Shown: positions 1 through 6,715, counted from the first letter of the stretch. The stretch: 64,000 nt of DNA from Flavobacterium sp. ENC (GCF_020991415.1 NZ_JAJMOY010000010.1:78730-142729); one strand, 5' to 3'. Notes: generated by a model from the letters alone, not told the origin. A program made the numbers and translations.

Positions 1-942
1 CATCGTTTTTTACAGCCGGACAACAATATTCAGGATCCGTTTAATACGCAGAATTATAATCGTTACGGCTATGTTTTAAATAATCCTTTAAAATATACAG
101 ACCGAAGCGGTGAATTTATAAACGTATTTTTCGGTTACCTTTTATCAGGATATATAATGGGTGCCTATGCCAGTGGAGGCGAGCTGAACCCTGCCAAATG
201 GAATTCTTCGGCTTTTATTACTATTGGCGCAGCAGGGGCATCGGCGGGAGCTTCAGCAGTGGCGACAAATCTGACCAATAATTATTTGGATAATTATAAT
301 AAACCTCCGGTGTTGGGATTTAGTGCAATAGGATCGGGGAATGATATGCATTCCTATGTAGGTAGTAATAGTAGTGTAGGAGCACCAGTAAGTGATAATA
401 ACTCAAATGCGGTAGACTGGTACGGACCAGTTGGTAAAGTAAATTGGGCTTTTGGGACTGCTTCTGCAATGGGAATCGTTAAAGGAAGTCTAAACTCAGA
501 GCGCATGTATGCTGAAGGTATCAGAAGAGGGCTTTCAGGAAATTATCCGTTAACAGGCAGAAACCTTAGTTTGTTTAGAGAGGCTCCAATGACGAAAGCT
601 ACAATTCCAATATCTAAAGTGGGCCAATGGGCAAAAGTAGCTGGTGAGGGATTCTTTTATACAGGACTTATTATTGATGTTGTTGGTGTAAGTATTTATA
701 TGAAGAATCCAAATTCTCCAAATGCTGTTCATCCGGCAAAATTTGTACTAAACACTTATATGGGGGCTATGGCGACTTATGGAAGTACTTTGATGGCTAT
801 CCCTTCAACACTTTATTTTGGCATAGATGCTTTTTATCCTAAAAGCTGGATAGGATTAGGAGAAGATCAAGAAAGCTTATATCGAGATAACCGAGCTATA
901 AATCCAAATTATCAAGCATTTCCAGGTGCAATGAAACTATAA
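1..942 (+). CDS. Rhs-family polymorphic toxin, 3' part (5' end outside window)
   Basis: The frame is open from base 1, so this is the C-terminal part of a larger protein. The first ~40 codons carry the end of the RHS-repeat-associated core (RYGYVLNNPLKYTD then RSGE). The usual core motif is DPSGE; here Pro is replaced by Arg. About 270 residues of variable C-terminal domain follow. It contains a Gly/Ala-rich stretch (AAGASAGASAVA) and two long hydrophobic segments near the end (around FFYTGLIIDVVGVSIYM and TYMGAMATYGSTLMAIP). By analogy with Rhs systems the core encapsulates and releases the C-terminal toxin. The hydrophobic character and the membrane-protein partner immediately downstream (5-nt gap) suggest a membrane-acting toxin; that is inference. 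An internal ATG at 157 exists but is not the likely start because homology continues upstream of it. Confidence 0.85.
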   Translation, partial: HRFLQPDNNIQDPFNTQNYNRYGYVLNNPLKYTDRSGEFINVFFGYLLSGYIMGAYASGGELNPAKWNSSAFITIGAAGASAGASAVATNLTNNYLDNYNKPPVLGFSAIGSGNDMHSYVGSNSSVGAPVSDNNSNAVDWYGPVGKVNWAFGTASAMGIVKGSLNSERMYAEGIRRGLSGNYPLTGRNLSLFREAPMTKATIPISKVGQWAKVAGEGFFYTGLIIDVVGVSIYMKNPNSPNAVHPAKFVLNTYMGAMATYGSTLMAIPSTLYFGIDAFYPKSWIGLGEDQESLYRDNRAINPNYQAFPGAMKL

Positions 943-947
943 ATATT

Positions 948-1376
948 ATGAAATTTATCAAAAAAAGTTATTATTATTTTTTCTATAAAATTTATCGTTC
1001 TATAGAATATACCTCAAAATTGACAGGAGGGGAATTTCTTACAATAAATAAAGCGAGTCTTGTTATGCTTGCTTTAGAAGCATGGGGACTATTTTCGTTG
1101 GCTAATTATTATACAGTTTACAAAAAGATATCTACAGAACTAAATATTTCAATGCCTATTATTTACATACCAGCTGTAATAGTATTTGCTTTTAATTATT
1201 TCACAATACATTATAAAGATAGCTGGAAGCAATATAATAGCGAATTTGCAAATTATTCCAAGAAAAAGAATCGAATTGGCGGTTGGATTGTATTTGGTAT
1301 AATTTTGCTTATCATCAGTAATTTGATTTTTTCATTTTATTTAATGAGTCAGATAGATTGGAGCCAATATCGTTAA
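948..1376 (+). CDS. small three-TM membrane protein, probable immunity protein of the upstream Rhs toxin
   Basis: 142 residues starting MKFIKKSYYYFFYKIYRSIE, with three predicted membrane segments (about residues 34-55, 62-84 and 108-132). It begins 5 nt after the toxin stop, the normal spacing of a toxin-immunity pair. No catalytic motif is visible. Its N-terminal YYYFFYK pattern resembles the protein at 3453-3854, which sits behind another Rhs C-terminus, so the two are probably divergent members of one immunity family. A membrane immunity protein suits a pore-forming or membrane-acting toxin. A second, internally deleted copy lies at 1532-1696. Function is inferred from position only. Confidence 0.7.
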   Translation: MKFIKKSYYYFFYKIYRSIEYTSKLTGGEFLTINKASLVMLALEAWGLFSLANYYTVYKKISTELNISMPIIYIPAVIVFAFNYFTIHYKDSWKQYNSEFANYSKKKNRIGGWIVFGIILLIISNLIFSFYLMSQIDWSQYR

Positions 1377-1379
1377 GAT

Positions 1380-1526
1380 TGTACAAACCAGACTCGATCG
1401 CTCGGATATCCAGACGGATATCCGGGAGGCTGGGTAGGATTGGCAATAGATTAGCAAAGTTTATATAGGTAAAACAGAGGTATAAACCCAAGTTACCAAG
1501 CCTTTCCTGGCGCAATGAAATTTTAA
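1380..1526 (+). pseudogene. decayed second copy of the Rhs toxin C-terminus
   Basis: Translated from 1380 this reads through GWVGLAID-stop-QSLYR-stop-NRGINPSYQAFPGAMKF-stop. It matches the end of the first Rhs protein (WIGLGEDQESLYRDNRAIN, then PNYQAFPGAMKL) with two in-frame stops. It is followed, like the parent, by a start codon of the same immunity family after a few bases. It is a remnant of a tandemly duplicated toxin cassette and cannot encode a product. Confidence 0.8.
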
Positions 1527-1531
1527 GTATT

Positions 1532-1696
1532 ATGAAATTCATTAAGAAAAGTTACTATTATTTTTTCTATAAAATTTACCGTTCTATAGAATATACTTCA
1601 AAATCGTTTGGAGGAGCCAATATCGTTAAAATTGTACAAACCACACCCGATCGCCCGGATATCCAAAACGATATCCGGCAGTCTGGGTGGGAATAG
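1532..1696 (+). pseudogene. internally deleted second copy of the membrane immunity gene
   Basis: A 54-codon frame that starts MKFIKKSYYYFFYKIYRSIE like the gene at 948 and then jumps, after TSKS, to a sequence equal to the 3' end of that gene (gccaatatcgttaa in another frame) and the following toxin-like DNA. The middle ~90 codons encoding the membrane segments are gone, so it is a deletion remnant. The deletion joins regions that are direct repeats of about 75 bp (around 1368-1435 and 1613-1690). Confidence 0.75.
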
Positions 1697-1785
1697 GAAT
1701 AGATTAGGAAAGATTATATAGGGAAAACAGAGCTATAAATCCACATTATCAGGCTTTTCCTTGTGCAATGAAATTTAGAATATAA
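1633..1785 (+). pseudogene. decayed third copy of the Rhs toxin C-terminus
   Basis: Translated from 1633 the frame reads to WVGIGID, then a stop, then ERLYRENRAINPHYQAF and a final CAMKFRI-stop. This is a closer match to the intact tail (ESLYRDNRAINPNYQAF) than the second copy, but an in-frame TAG interrupts it. Its terminal TAA overlaps the ATG of the next gene (TAATG), a coupling typical of toxin-immunity pairs. So the neighbour at 1785 may once have been its cognate immunity gene. Confidence 0.75.
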
Positions 1786-2264
1786 TGGAAATTAAAAATC
1801 ATCAGAATGGCTTAACATCAATAAAAGATAGCGGTGATGTAAATATTAGTAATTCCAAATGGGATTTTATCTTTTTAGACCCTATTTTAAATGATTGTAA
1901 AATTTATTTTATAGGTTGGCGACTTGATTTTGTTTATAAAAATGAAATTAATAATAATTTGGAAAGTTTAATAGAAGATTTGTCCTGTAAGGTTTTCATT
2001 GATAAAGATAATCACATGAAATTGTGTTTAAGAGCTAGGGAATTAGATAGAAAGATTTTGAGCGTATTATGGCGATTTTATGAATATCCCTCTTTAATTT
2101 TTTTAAAAAAAGAAAGTGATGAAGTTAAATTAATTAGCGAGTTTGAGACGAAAATCAAAAAAATAAAGCTACCCAATGGTTTTTGTCACCTCTATAAAAT
2201 GGATCCAGAATCAGATGTCATTTGGATAGATAGTACTAATGATTTTGTGTTTTCTAAATTTTAA
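1785..2264 (+). CDS. hypothetical protein, possible orphan immunity protein
   Basis: 159 residues, soluble, no signal peptide or membrane segment, rich in Asp/Asn/Lys. I do not recognise a family. It starts at an ATG that overlaps the stop of the decayed toxin tail (TAATG) and lies between two Rhs C-terminal modules, so an immunity role is the simplest reading. Base composition is very A+T rich, as is common for Bacteroidota immunity genes. It is intact although its presumed toxin is broken, which fits retention of an orphan immunity gene as protection against relatives. No direct evidence of activity. Confidence 0.55.
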   Translation: MEIKNHQNGLTSIKDSGDVNISNSKWDFIFLDPILNDCKIYFIGWRLDFVYKNEINNNLESLIEDLSCKVFIDKDNHMKLCLRARELDRKILSVLWRFYEYPSLIFLKKESDEVKLISEFETKIKKIKLPNGFCHLYKMDPESDVIWIDSTNDFVFSKF

Positions 2265-2296
2265 TTCGAAGTGGTAAAGATTAATGGGGATAGTTT

Positions 2297-3436
2297 TTGT
2301 TCACAGTTAAAATTACCAATCAGTTGGGGTCAGTGGTTGAAAAGCGATTGTTTGATGCATGGGGTAGTATACAAAAGGTACAGAACGGAGCCGGTATGCC
2401 GCTATCGGGTTTAACCGTTTTAGACAGGGGATACACCGGACATGAGCATATACAAAGTGTGGGTCTCATCAACATGAACGGTCATATTTACGATCCTAAT
2501 CTGCATTGTTTTTTACAGCCGGACAACAATATTCAGGATCCGTTTAATACGCAGAATTACAATCGTTATGGCTATGTTTTAAACAATCCTTTAAAATATA
2601 CAGACCCAAGCGGTGAATTTATAAACGTATTTTTCGGTTACCTTTTATCAGGTTATATAATGGGTGCCTATGCCAGCGGAGGCGAATTAAACCCTGCCAA
2701 ATGGAATTCCTCGGCTTTTATTACTATTGGCGCAGCAGGGGCATCAGCAGGAGCCTCAGCAGTGGCGACAAATCTGACCAATAATTATCTGGATAATTAT
2801 AATAAACCTCCGGTGTTGGGATTTAGCGCTGTAGGGTCGGGGAATGATATTCACTCTTTTGTGAATGATAATAATGATTTTAGTTTCTCAGAAGATAATC
2901 GTAGTAATAATGTTTTTGACTTCAAATCAGTTAATAATATAAAACTCAATATACCATTAATCGTACAATATAATGAGCACTTAAGAGAACCTTATGACAA
3001 ATATAATGCGACAGGAGGAGTATTAACTGCTCTAGGTACTAGTTTGGCTTTCGGAGAATATAAGATGTTCAATAAAGAAACTTGGTATAGCATAAAAAAG
3101 ATGAAAACGTATGGTCAACATTTTAATGGCAATGGTGCGACAGGAGGAAAAGTTACTTCTGCTTTAAAAATTTCTAATAGAATAAATAGAGTTGGAAAGT
3201 TATTAGGAGCATATAACGCACGATCAATTTTTCTTGATTATCGAAATGGTGAGATTAACAAATTTAATTTTGTAGCAGAAGAAGGCTCAAATGCTTATGC
3301 TACTTTTGGAGGAACATATGGCGCAGCTTGGGGAGTTGGTTGGGAAATGGGTAGATGGATAACTTCTTGGGATTCTTATCAGAATTGGAAGCGAGAAACA
3401 GTACTCCCGTGGAGGGAACAGAATTTTGGATATTAA
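2297..3436 (+). CDS. orphan Rhs core with a second variable C-terminal toxin (5'-truncated)
   Basis: The frame opens just after an in-frame stop at 2291 and has no convincing start. TTG 2297 is the first possible codon, and the protein begins inside the Rhs shell (VEKRLFDAWGSIQKVQNG). The RHS core follows at about residues 45-110, including HIYDPNLHCFLQPDNN and RYGYVLNNPLKYTDPSGEF, the intact form of the motif altered in the first copy. Residues 110-190 are almost identical to the first Rhs protein. After GNDIHSF the sequence diverges completely into another C-terminus with a glycine-zipper-like stretch (YATFGGTYGAAWGVGWEMG). This is the layout of a displaced Rhs-CT cassette that can recombine with the full-length gene upstream. 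Whether it is expressed on its own is unknown. Confidence 0.75.
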   Translation: MFTVKITNQLGSVVEKRLFDAWGSIQKVQNGAGMPLSGLTVLDRGYTGHEHIQSVGLINMNGHIYDPNLHCFLQPDNNIQDPFNTQNYNRYGYVLNNPLKYTDPSGEFINVFFGYLLSGYIMGAYASGGELNPAKWNSSAFITIGAAGASAGASAVATNLTNNYLDNYNKPPVLGFSAVGSGNDIHSFVNDNNDFSFSEDNRSNNVFDFKSVNNIKLNIPLIVQYNEHLREPYDKYNATGGVLTALGTSLAFGEYKMFNKETWYSIKKMKTYGQHFNGNGATGGKVTSALKISNRINRVGKLLGAYNARSIFLDYRNGEINKFNFVAEEGSNAYATFGGTYGAAWGVGWEMGRWITSWDSYQNWKRETVLPWREQNFGY

Positions 3437-3452
3437 TTTAAGATGCTTTTAC

Positions 3453-3854
3453 ATGGATGTTATATATTATTATTGTTTTTTGTTCTATAGAAAAGTTCTA
3501 AAGGAAGATGAACCACATGCTACTACAATTTGGGTTTTAGGATTTGGAGAAGGATATTTAATAAGTGTTGTTTGTGATATAGTAGCAATGCGATATTTCT
3601 GCTATGACATTATTACATATTTTATGTTCCCAATTATAGGAGTTGCCTTATTGATTAATTATCTACACTTTAGTAAGTCTAAAAGGTCTAGAAAGATAGT
3701 AAAGGAAAAACCGGTTTTTTTCGGCAGTCATAAAATTTCGATTATACTGACAGTTGTTTTTTTTGTTATTATAATTTCTTCAATGTTTTGGGGACCCGTT
3801 TGCTCAAAATATCTTTTAGAAACTTATTGTAGCCTTAAATTTAAATACAATTAA
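3453..3854 (+). CDS. small membrane protein, probable immunity protein of the second Rhs C-terminus
   Basis: 133 residues from the ATG at 3453. An upstream TTG at 3426 would overlap the toxin frame and is less likely. It starts MDVIYYYCFLFYRKVL, has hydrophobic segments around YLISVVCDIVAMRYF, YFMFPIIGVALLINYL and ISIILTVVFFVIIISSMFW, and ends with a short basic tail. It follows the second Rhs C-terminus by 16 nt. The N-terminus and three-segment topology resemble the protein at 948-1376, so the same immunity family accompanies two different toxin C-termini. Function is inferred from context. Confidence 0.65.
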   Translation: MDVIYYYCFLFYRKVLKEDEPHATTIWVLGFGEGYLISVVCDIVAMRYFCYDIITYFMFPIIGVALLINYLHFSKSKRSRKIVKEKPVFFGSHKISIILTVVFFVIIISSMFWGPVCSKYLLETYCSLKFKYN

Positions 3855-3856
3855 AC

Positions 3857-4209
3857 ATGACAAATCAAAATCTCAAATTACTAACACTTTATGATTTTTC
3901 AACTGAACGGAGTCAGGTGATTTTGATACTAAAGATATTAATAAACCTATTGCAGATTTATCTCTGGAAGATATTAATTGGTGTTTAAGAAAAAGACGCT
4001 TTCCATATCAAATTCTAGATATTATAATGCAAAAAATAGAGAGTTATTGGGATAAAATAGATGTTTATTATCCTAACGCTTTGTGCCAATGGTATGATGA
4101 TGCAGTTAAAGAAATTGTAACGATACCCCTTATTTTCAGACAGAACAATATTCCTTCACAACATGGTAAAATTTTGCTTAATAATAGTTCTCTTTTTTGT
4201 TTCATGTGA
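3857..4209 (+). pseudogene. frameshifted CDI-immunity-like gene
   Basis: Frame one starts at ATG 3857 (MTNQNLKLLTLYDFSTERSQ) and runs out of similarity near 3916. The continuation is in another frame from about 3907 (DTKDINKPIADLSLEDINWC then LRKRRFPYQILDIIMQKI). The pattern SLEDINWCLRK...PYQILDIIMQKI resembles the contact-dependent-inhibition immunity family in which a SLEEL..CLRQ..G motif precedes a helix and a YxGDLL-like end. A single-base indel between 3905 and 3920 explains the split. The 3' end overlaps the next lipoprotein gene by 47 nt. The family assignment is from pattern memory and moderately sure; the frameshift is visible directly. Confidence 0.55.
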
Positions 4210-4717
4210 GACAATTAAATCTAAAAAACTAGATGATGGAATTACTAAAATTCCTGTTGATAAATTATTCTTTCATAAAAATTACAGGTATAAATATCAT
4301 GTAGTGCTTTCAAAAGTGATAGATACCAATTCTGTTTACATTGAGAGCTTTTATCTAGATTCAAAAGGTGAATTATTTAGCACCAAAAAAGGTTTTAACA
4401 GTTTTTTGAATGGGCTTAAGTTCTATGGAAACGGATGTTTGAATAATTTCGTCATTAATAAAGATAGCTTGCTTAATTTACCAGAATTAAATCCATTAAG
4501 GACAGGGTTTAGAGGGATTTCTTATATAAAAAAGAAAGACACAGTAATTGAAATTATCGCTCCGATTGATGAAAATTATAATTTAGGGAAAAAGCAATAT
4601 TATCTAAAAGTTCGTACTGACACTTTATTTTTAGAAGAGAAACAAACCTCCTTGAAATATATTTATGTAAGACATAAACTAAATGATAATAATACCAAGT
4701 ATAAAGCTGATTGGTAA
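4163..4717 (+). CDS. lipoprotein, possible immunity protein
   Basis: 184 residues with a short signal sequence and lipobox (MVKFCLIIVLFFVSC, Cys15), followed by a soluble domain with no recognised family. It is the last gene of the Rhs region and overlaps the frameshifted CDI-immunity-like gene. Periplasmic or outer-membrane lipoproteins placed behind toxin modules are often immunity proteins. A similar arrangement is seen at 31055-31561 in this window. The gene is followed by a short spacer and the convergent truC. Function unproven. Confidence 0.6.
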   Translation: MVKFCLIIVLFFVSCETIKSKKLDDGITKIPVDKLFFHKNYRYKYHVVLSKVIDTNSVYIESFYLDSKGELFSTKKGFNSFLNGLKFYGNGCLNNFVINKDSLLNLPELNPLRTGFRGISYIKKKDTVIEIIAPIDENYNLGKKQYYLKVRTDTLFLEEKQTSLKYIYVRHKLNDNNTKYKADW

Positions 4718-4773
4718 ATTGTAAGAGTCTTGTTTTTTACCCAAAAGACAACAATAATTTACAAATTATTATT

Positions 4774-5472
4774 CTATTGATACTTACTCAAATCCAGATT
4801 AAGAATAGTACCTACTCGGCTAAACTCTTCATTAATCTTCGCATTGAGGATTAGTTGCTCATTTTTTATGGGGTGATTAAAAGTTAACTGATGGGCATGA
4901 AGCATCATTTCTTTCAGGTCATAATTTTCCAGCCATAATTTATTTTGTTTGTTACAACCATGTGGACGACTTCCTAAAATGGGATGGAAAATATGTTTGA
5001 AATGTTTTCGTAACTGATGCATGCGTCCGGTTTCAGGAATAGCCTCTACCAAACAATATCGCGATGTGGGCTGATTGTTAAATTCTAAATCAACTTCGGC
5101 ATTCTGCAAGCGATGAAAGTATGTTATTGCATTTTGTGTAATGTCATCATCATTAGTTAAATCATAATCAATCGTTAGTTCCTGAGGTGACCAACCCCGT
5201 AAAATTGCTAAATATTTTTTTTCGACTTCGCGTGTGGCAAAATGATCATTCATAATTTTCAAAACGGCTGTATCCAACGCAAATAACAAGACACCGGATG
5301 TTTTGCGGTCTAACCGATGAACAGGATAAACGTGCTGCCCTCCAATTTGATTTCTCAATTCCTGAACAGCATACACTTTTGCATCGCGTGCGTAAAATGA
5401 TTTGTGAACCAACAACCCGCTTGGTTTATTAATGGCAATAATATATTCGTCCTGGTAAAGAATTTCTAACAT
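4774..5472 (-). CDS. truC: tRNA pseudouridine synthase TruC-like (RluA family)
   Basis: 232 residues. It begins MLEILYQDEYIIAINKPSGL and has the RluA-family catalytic motif HRLDRKTSGVLLFA at residues 52-65 with catalytic Asp55. The context HVYPVHRLD and the short length are typical of TruC, which makes pseudouridine 65 in tRNA. No S4 domain is present, which separates it from RluA/RluD relatives. The start ATG lies only 4 nt from a TAnnTTTG promoter box, so the transcript is probably leaderless. Confidence 0.85.
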   Translation of the reverse strand: MLEILYQDEYIIAINKPSGLLVHKSFYARDAKVYAVQELRNQIGGQHVYPVHRLDRKTSGVLLFALDTAVLKIMNDHFATREVEKKYLAILRGWSPQELTIDYDLTNDDDITQNAITYFHRLQNAEVDLEFNNQPTSRYCLVEAIPETGRMHQLRKHFKHIFHPILGSRPHGCNKQNKLWLENYDLKEMMLHAHQLTFNHPIKNEQLILNAKINEEFSRVGTILNLDLSKYQ

Positions 5473-5476
5473 TTGG

Positions 5477-5484
5477 CAAAAGTA
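5477..5484 (-). promoter_or_regulatory. Bacteroidota -7 promoter box of truC
   Basis: TACTTTTG on the minus strand matches TAnnTTTG. It ends four bases before the truC start codon, implying transcription starts at or next to the ATG. A clear -33 TTG is not visible. Confidence 0.55.
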
Positions 5485-5607
5485 GAAGAGATTTCGATTA
5501 AAATCACTTTTATCACTTATTTGTTTTTATACTTTTCTCCGTTCGTCGAGGAGTTTACATGCTGGCGTGAGCGAAAATAACCAAACGTTGATAAATATGT
5601 TTAAAAC

Positions 5608-5640
5608 AAAAAAAGCTCCAGATTTCTCTGAAGCTTTTTT
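5608..5640 (-). terminator. rho-independent terminator, original tRNA-fMet terminator
   Basis: An inverted repeat agcttcag/ctggagct with flanking A and T runs. The same hairpin directly follows the second tRNA-fMet (31898-31930) and tRNA-Glu (14535-14564). This makes it the native tRNA terminator, now pushed away from its tRNA by the three inserted 369-bp units. Confidence 0.75.
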
Positions 5641-5646
5641 ACTTAG

Positions 5647-5703
5647 TAGCGGGAACAGGACTCGAACCTGTGTCCGCCGCGGCGGATAGGAGCCCGAGGA
5701 GCT
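5647..5703 (-). pseudogene. tRNA-fMet 3' fragment, outermost unit
   Basis: The T-arm (acaggttcgagtcctgt) and acceptor 3' strand (tcccgct) are identical to tRNA-fMet. Upstream of them is a degenerate anticodon region (agctcctcgggctcctatcc versus agctcgtcgggctcataacc). The anticodon loop is altered and the 3' side of the stem is replaced by a GC palindrome. There is no 5' half, so it cannot be a functional tRNA. The nuclease stop codon overlaps its first bases. Confidence 0.8.
5673..5686. repeat. 14-bp GC palindrome inside the tRNA relic (unit 1)
   Basis: TCCGCCGCGGCGGA is a perfect palindrome of 12 G/C in 14 in a strongly A+T-rich neighbourhood. It recurs at 6042-6055 and 6411-6424 in the other units. 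It replaces the variable-loop side of the anticodon stem of the tRNA fragment and is absent from both intact tRNAs. Confidence 0.85.
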
Positions 5704-5956
5704 ATGATTTTTGGATTAGTTGTTTAATAAATTCCCTTCCAACTCCGGTTTTTAAATATTTTTCTCTTTTCAAAGCTTCTGATTTGGATTTGAAAAATTC
5801 AACGTGAATAACAGTCCAAGGCCTAAATTTTAAGGTATATCCCTTCGTCTCGAGAAAATTGTGCGATTTAAATCGTTCAATTAAATTAGAAGTATAACCC
5901 GTATAGGTTTTATTAAATTTTTTAGAATAGAGGATGTAAACCACAAATTCTTCCAT
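5702..5956 (-). CDS. GIY-YIG nuclease, copy 1
   Basis: 84 residues forming a single-domain GIY-YIG endonuclease of the small UvrC-N/URI-like type. Visible motifs are VVYILYS (GIY position, residues 5-11), YTGYTSNL (YIG position, 18-25), catalytic-type Arg in IERFKSHN, and a conserved Glu in KSEALKREKYLK. The length is a minimal catalytic domain with no separate DNA-binding domain. All three copies in the array encode the same protein. A near-match promoter (ATACTTTG) lies 10 bp upstream of the ATG. The stop codon falls at the border of the tRNA fragment. A role in moving or amplifying the unit is inferred from the arrangement; a DNA-repair role is the alternative. Confidence 0.85.
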   Translation of the reverse strand: MEEFVVYILYSKKFNKTYTGYTSNLIERFKSHNFLETKGYTLKFRPWTVIHVEFFKSKSEALKREKYLKTGVGREFIKQLIQKS

Positions 5957-5977
5957 AAATACAAAGTATTATAAACG

Positions 5978-6010
5978 AAAAAACACCACTTTTTTGAAGT
6001 GGTGTTTTTA
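5978..6010 (-). terminator. hairpin between units 1 and 2
   Basis: A perfect 10-bp stem aaacaccact/agtggtgttt flanked by A and T runs, so it can terminate in either direction. It separates a tRNA end from the following nuclease gene. Confidence 0.75.
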
Positions 6011-6015
6011 CTTAG

Positions 6016-6072
6016 TAGCGGGAACAGGACTCGAACCTGTGTCCGCCGCGGCGGATAGGAGCGCGAGGAGCT
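6016..6072 (-). pseudogene. tRNA-fMet 3' fragment, middle unit
   Basis: As the outer fragment, with one further base change (tcgggctc to tcgcgctc). T-arm and acceptor 3' strand are intact. Confidence 0.8.
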
Positions 6073-6325
6073 ATGATTTTTGGATTAGTTGTTTAATAAA
6101 TTCCCTTCCAACTCCGGTTTTTAAATATTTTTCTCTTTTCAAAGCTTCTGATTTGGATTTGAAAAATTCAACGTGAATAACAGTCCAAGGCCTAAATTTT
6201 AAGGTATATCCCTTCGTCTCGAGAAAATTGTGCGATTTAAATCGTTCAATTAAATTAGAAGTATAACCCGTATAGGTTTTATTAAATTTTTTAGAATAGA
6301 GGATGTAAACCACAAATTCTTCCAT
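6071..6325 (-). CDS. GIY-YIG nuclease, copy 2
   Basis: Encodes the same 84-residue protein as the copy at 5702-5956, with motifs VYILYS, YTGYT, RFKSHN and the Glu in SEALKREK. It is exactly 369 bp from its neighbours and shows no base difference that I can see from copy 1 in the coding part. The absence of any divergence argues for very recent amplification or continuing conversion between copies. Confidence 0.85.
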   Translation of the reverse strand: MEEFVVYILYSKKFNKTYTGYTSNLIERFKSHNFLETKGYTLKFRPWTVIHVEFFKSKSEALKREKYLKTGVGREFIKQLIQKS

Positions 6326-6346
6326 AAATACAAAGTATTATAAACG

Positions 6347-6379
6347 AAAAAACACCACTTTTTTGAAGTGGTGTTTTTA
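6347..6379 (-). terminator. hairpin between units 2 and 3
   Basis: The same aaacaccact/agtggtgttt stem-loop as at 5978-6010. Confidence 0.75.
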
Positions 6380-6384
6380 CTTAG

Positions 6385-6441
6385 TAGCGGGAACAGGACT
6401 CGAACCTGTGTCCGCCGCGGCGGATAGGAGCGCGAGGAGCT
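6385..6441 (-). pseudogene. tRNA-fMet 3' fragment, innermost unit
   Basis: Identical to the fragment of the middle unit. It lies 369 bp from the same position of the intact tRNA at 6754. Confidence 0.8.
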
Positions 6442-6694
6442 ATGATTTTTGGATTAGTTGTTTAATAAATTCCCTTCCAACTCCGGTTTTTAAATATTTT
6501 TCTCTTTTCAAAGCTTCTGATTTGGATTTGAAAAATTCAACGTGAATAACAGTCCAAGGCCTAAATTTTAAGGTATATCCCTTCGTCTCGAGAAAATTGT
6601 GCGATTTAAATCGTTCAATTAAATTAGAAGTATAACCCGTATAGGTTTTATTAAATTTTTTAGAATAGAGGATGTAAACCACAAATTCTTCCAT
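6440..6694 (-). CDS. GIY-YIG nuclease, copy 3 (next to intact tRNA)
   Basis: Third identical copy of the 84-residue nuclease. This copy is the first one downstream of the intact tRNA-fMet, separated by the hairpin at 6716-6748. If the hairpin leaks, read-through from the strong tRNA promoter would express it. Otherwise it depends on the weak ATACTTTG box just upstream. Copies 1 and 2 lie behind further hairpins and tRNA fragments. Confidence 0.85.
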   Translation of the reverse strand: MEEFVVYILYSKKFNKTYTGYTSNLIERFKSHNFLETKGYTLKFRPWTVIHVEFFKSKSEALKREKYLKTGVGREFIKQLIQKS

Positions 6695-6715
6695 AAATAC
6701 AAAGTATTATAAACG

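Noticed and set aside
157..942. Start of the first Rhs protein at ATG 157
   Set aside because: The core homology reads in frame from base 1, so the gene is simply cut by the window edge.
5647..6441. tRNA relics as functional tRNA-Arg (CCT-like loop)
   Set aside because: No 5' acceptor strand or D-arm is available at the right distance upstream, and the anticodon stem does not pair.
5994..6545. 60-codon frames on the + strand across the tRNA relics (containing VAGTGLEPVS)
   Set aside because: They are antisense translations of the tRNA T-arm and of the nuclease gene; the GTGLEP peptide is a known artefact of reading tRNAs backwards.
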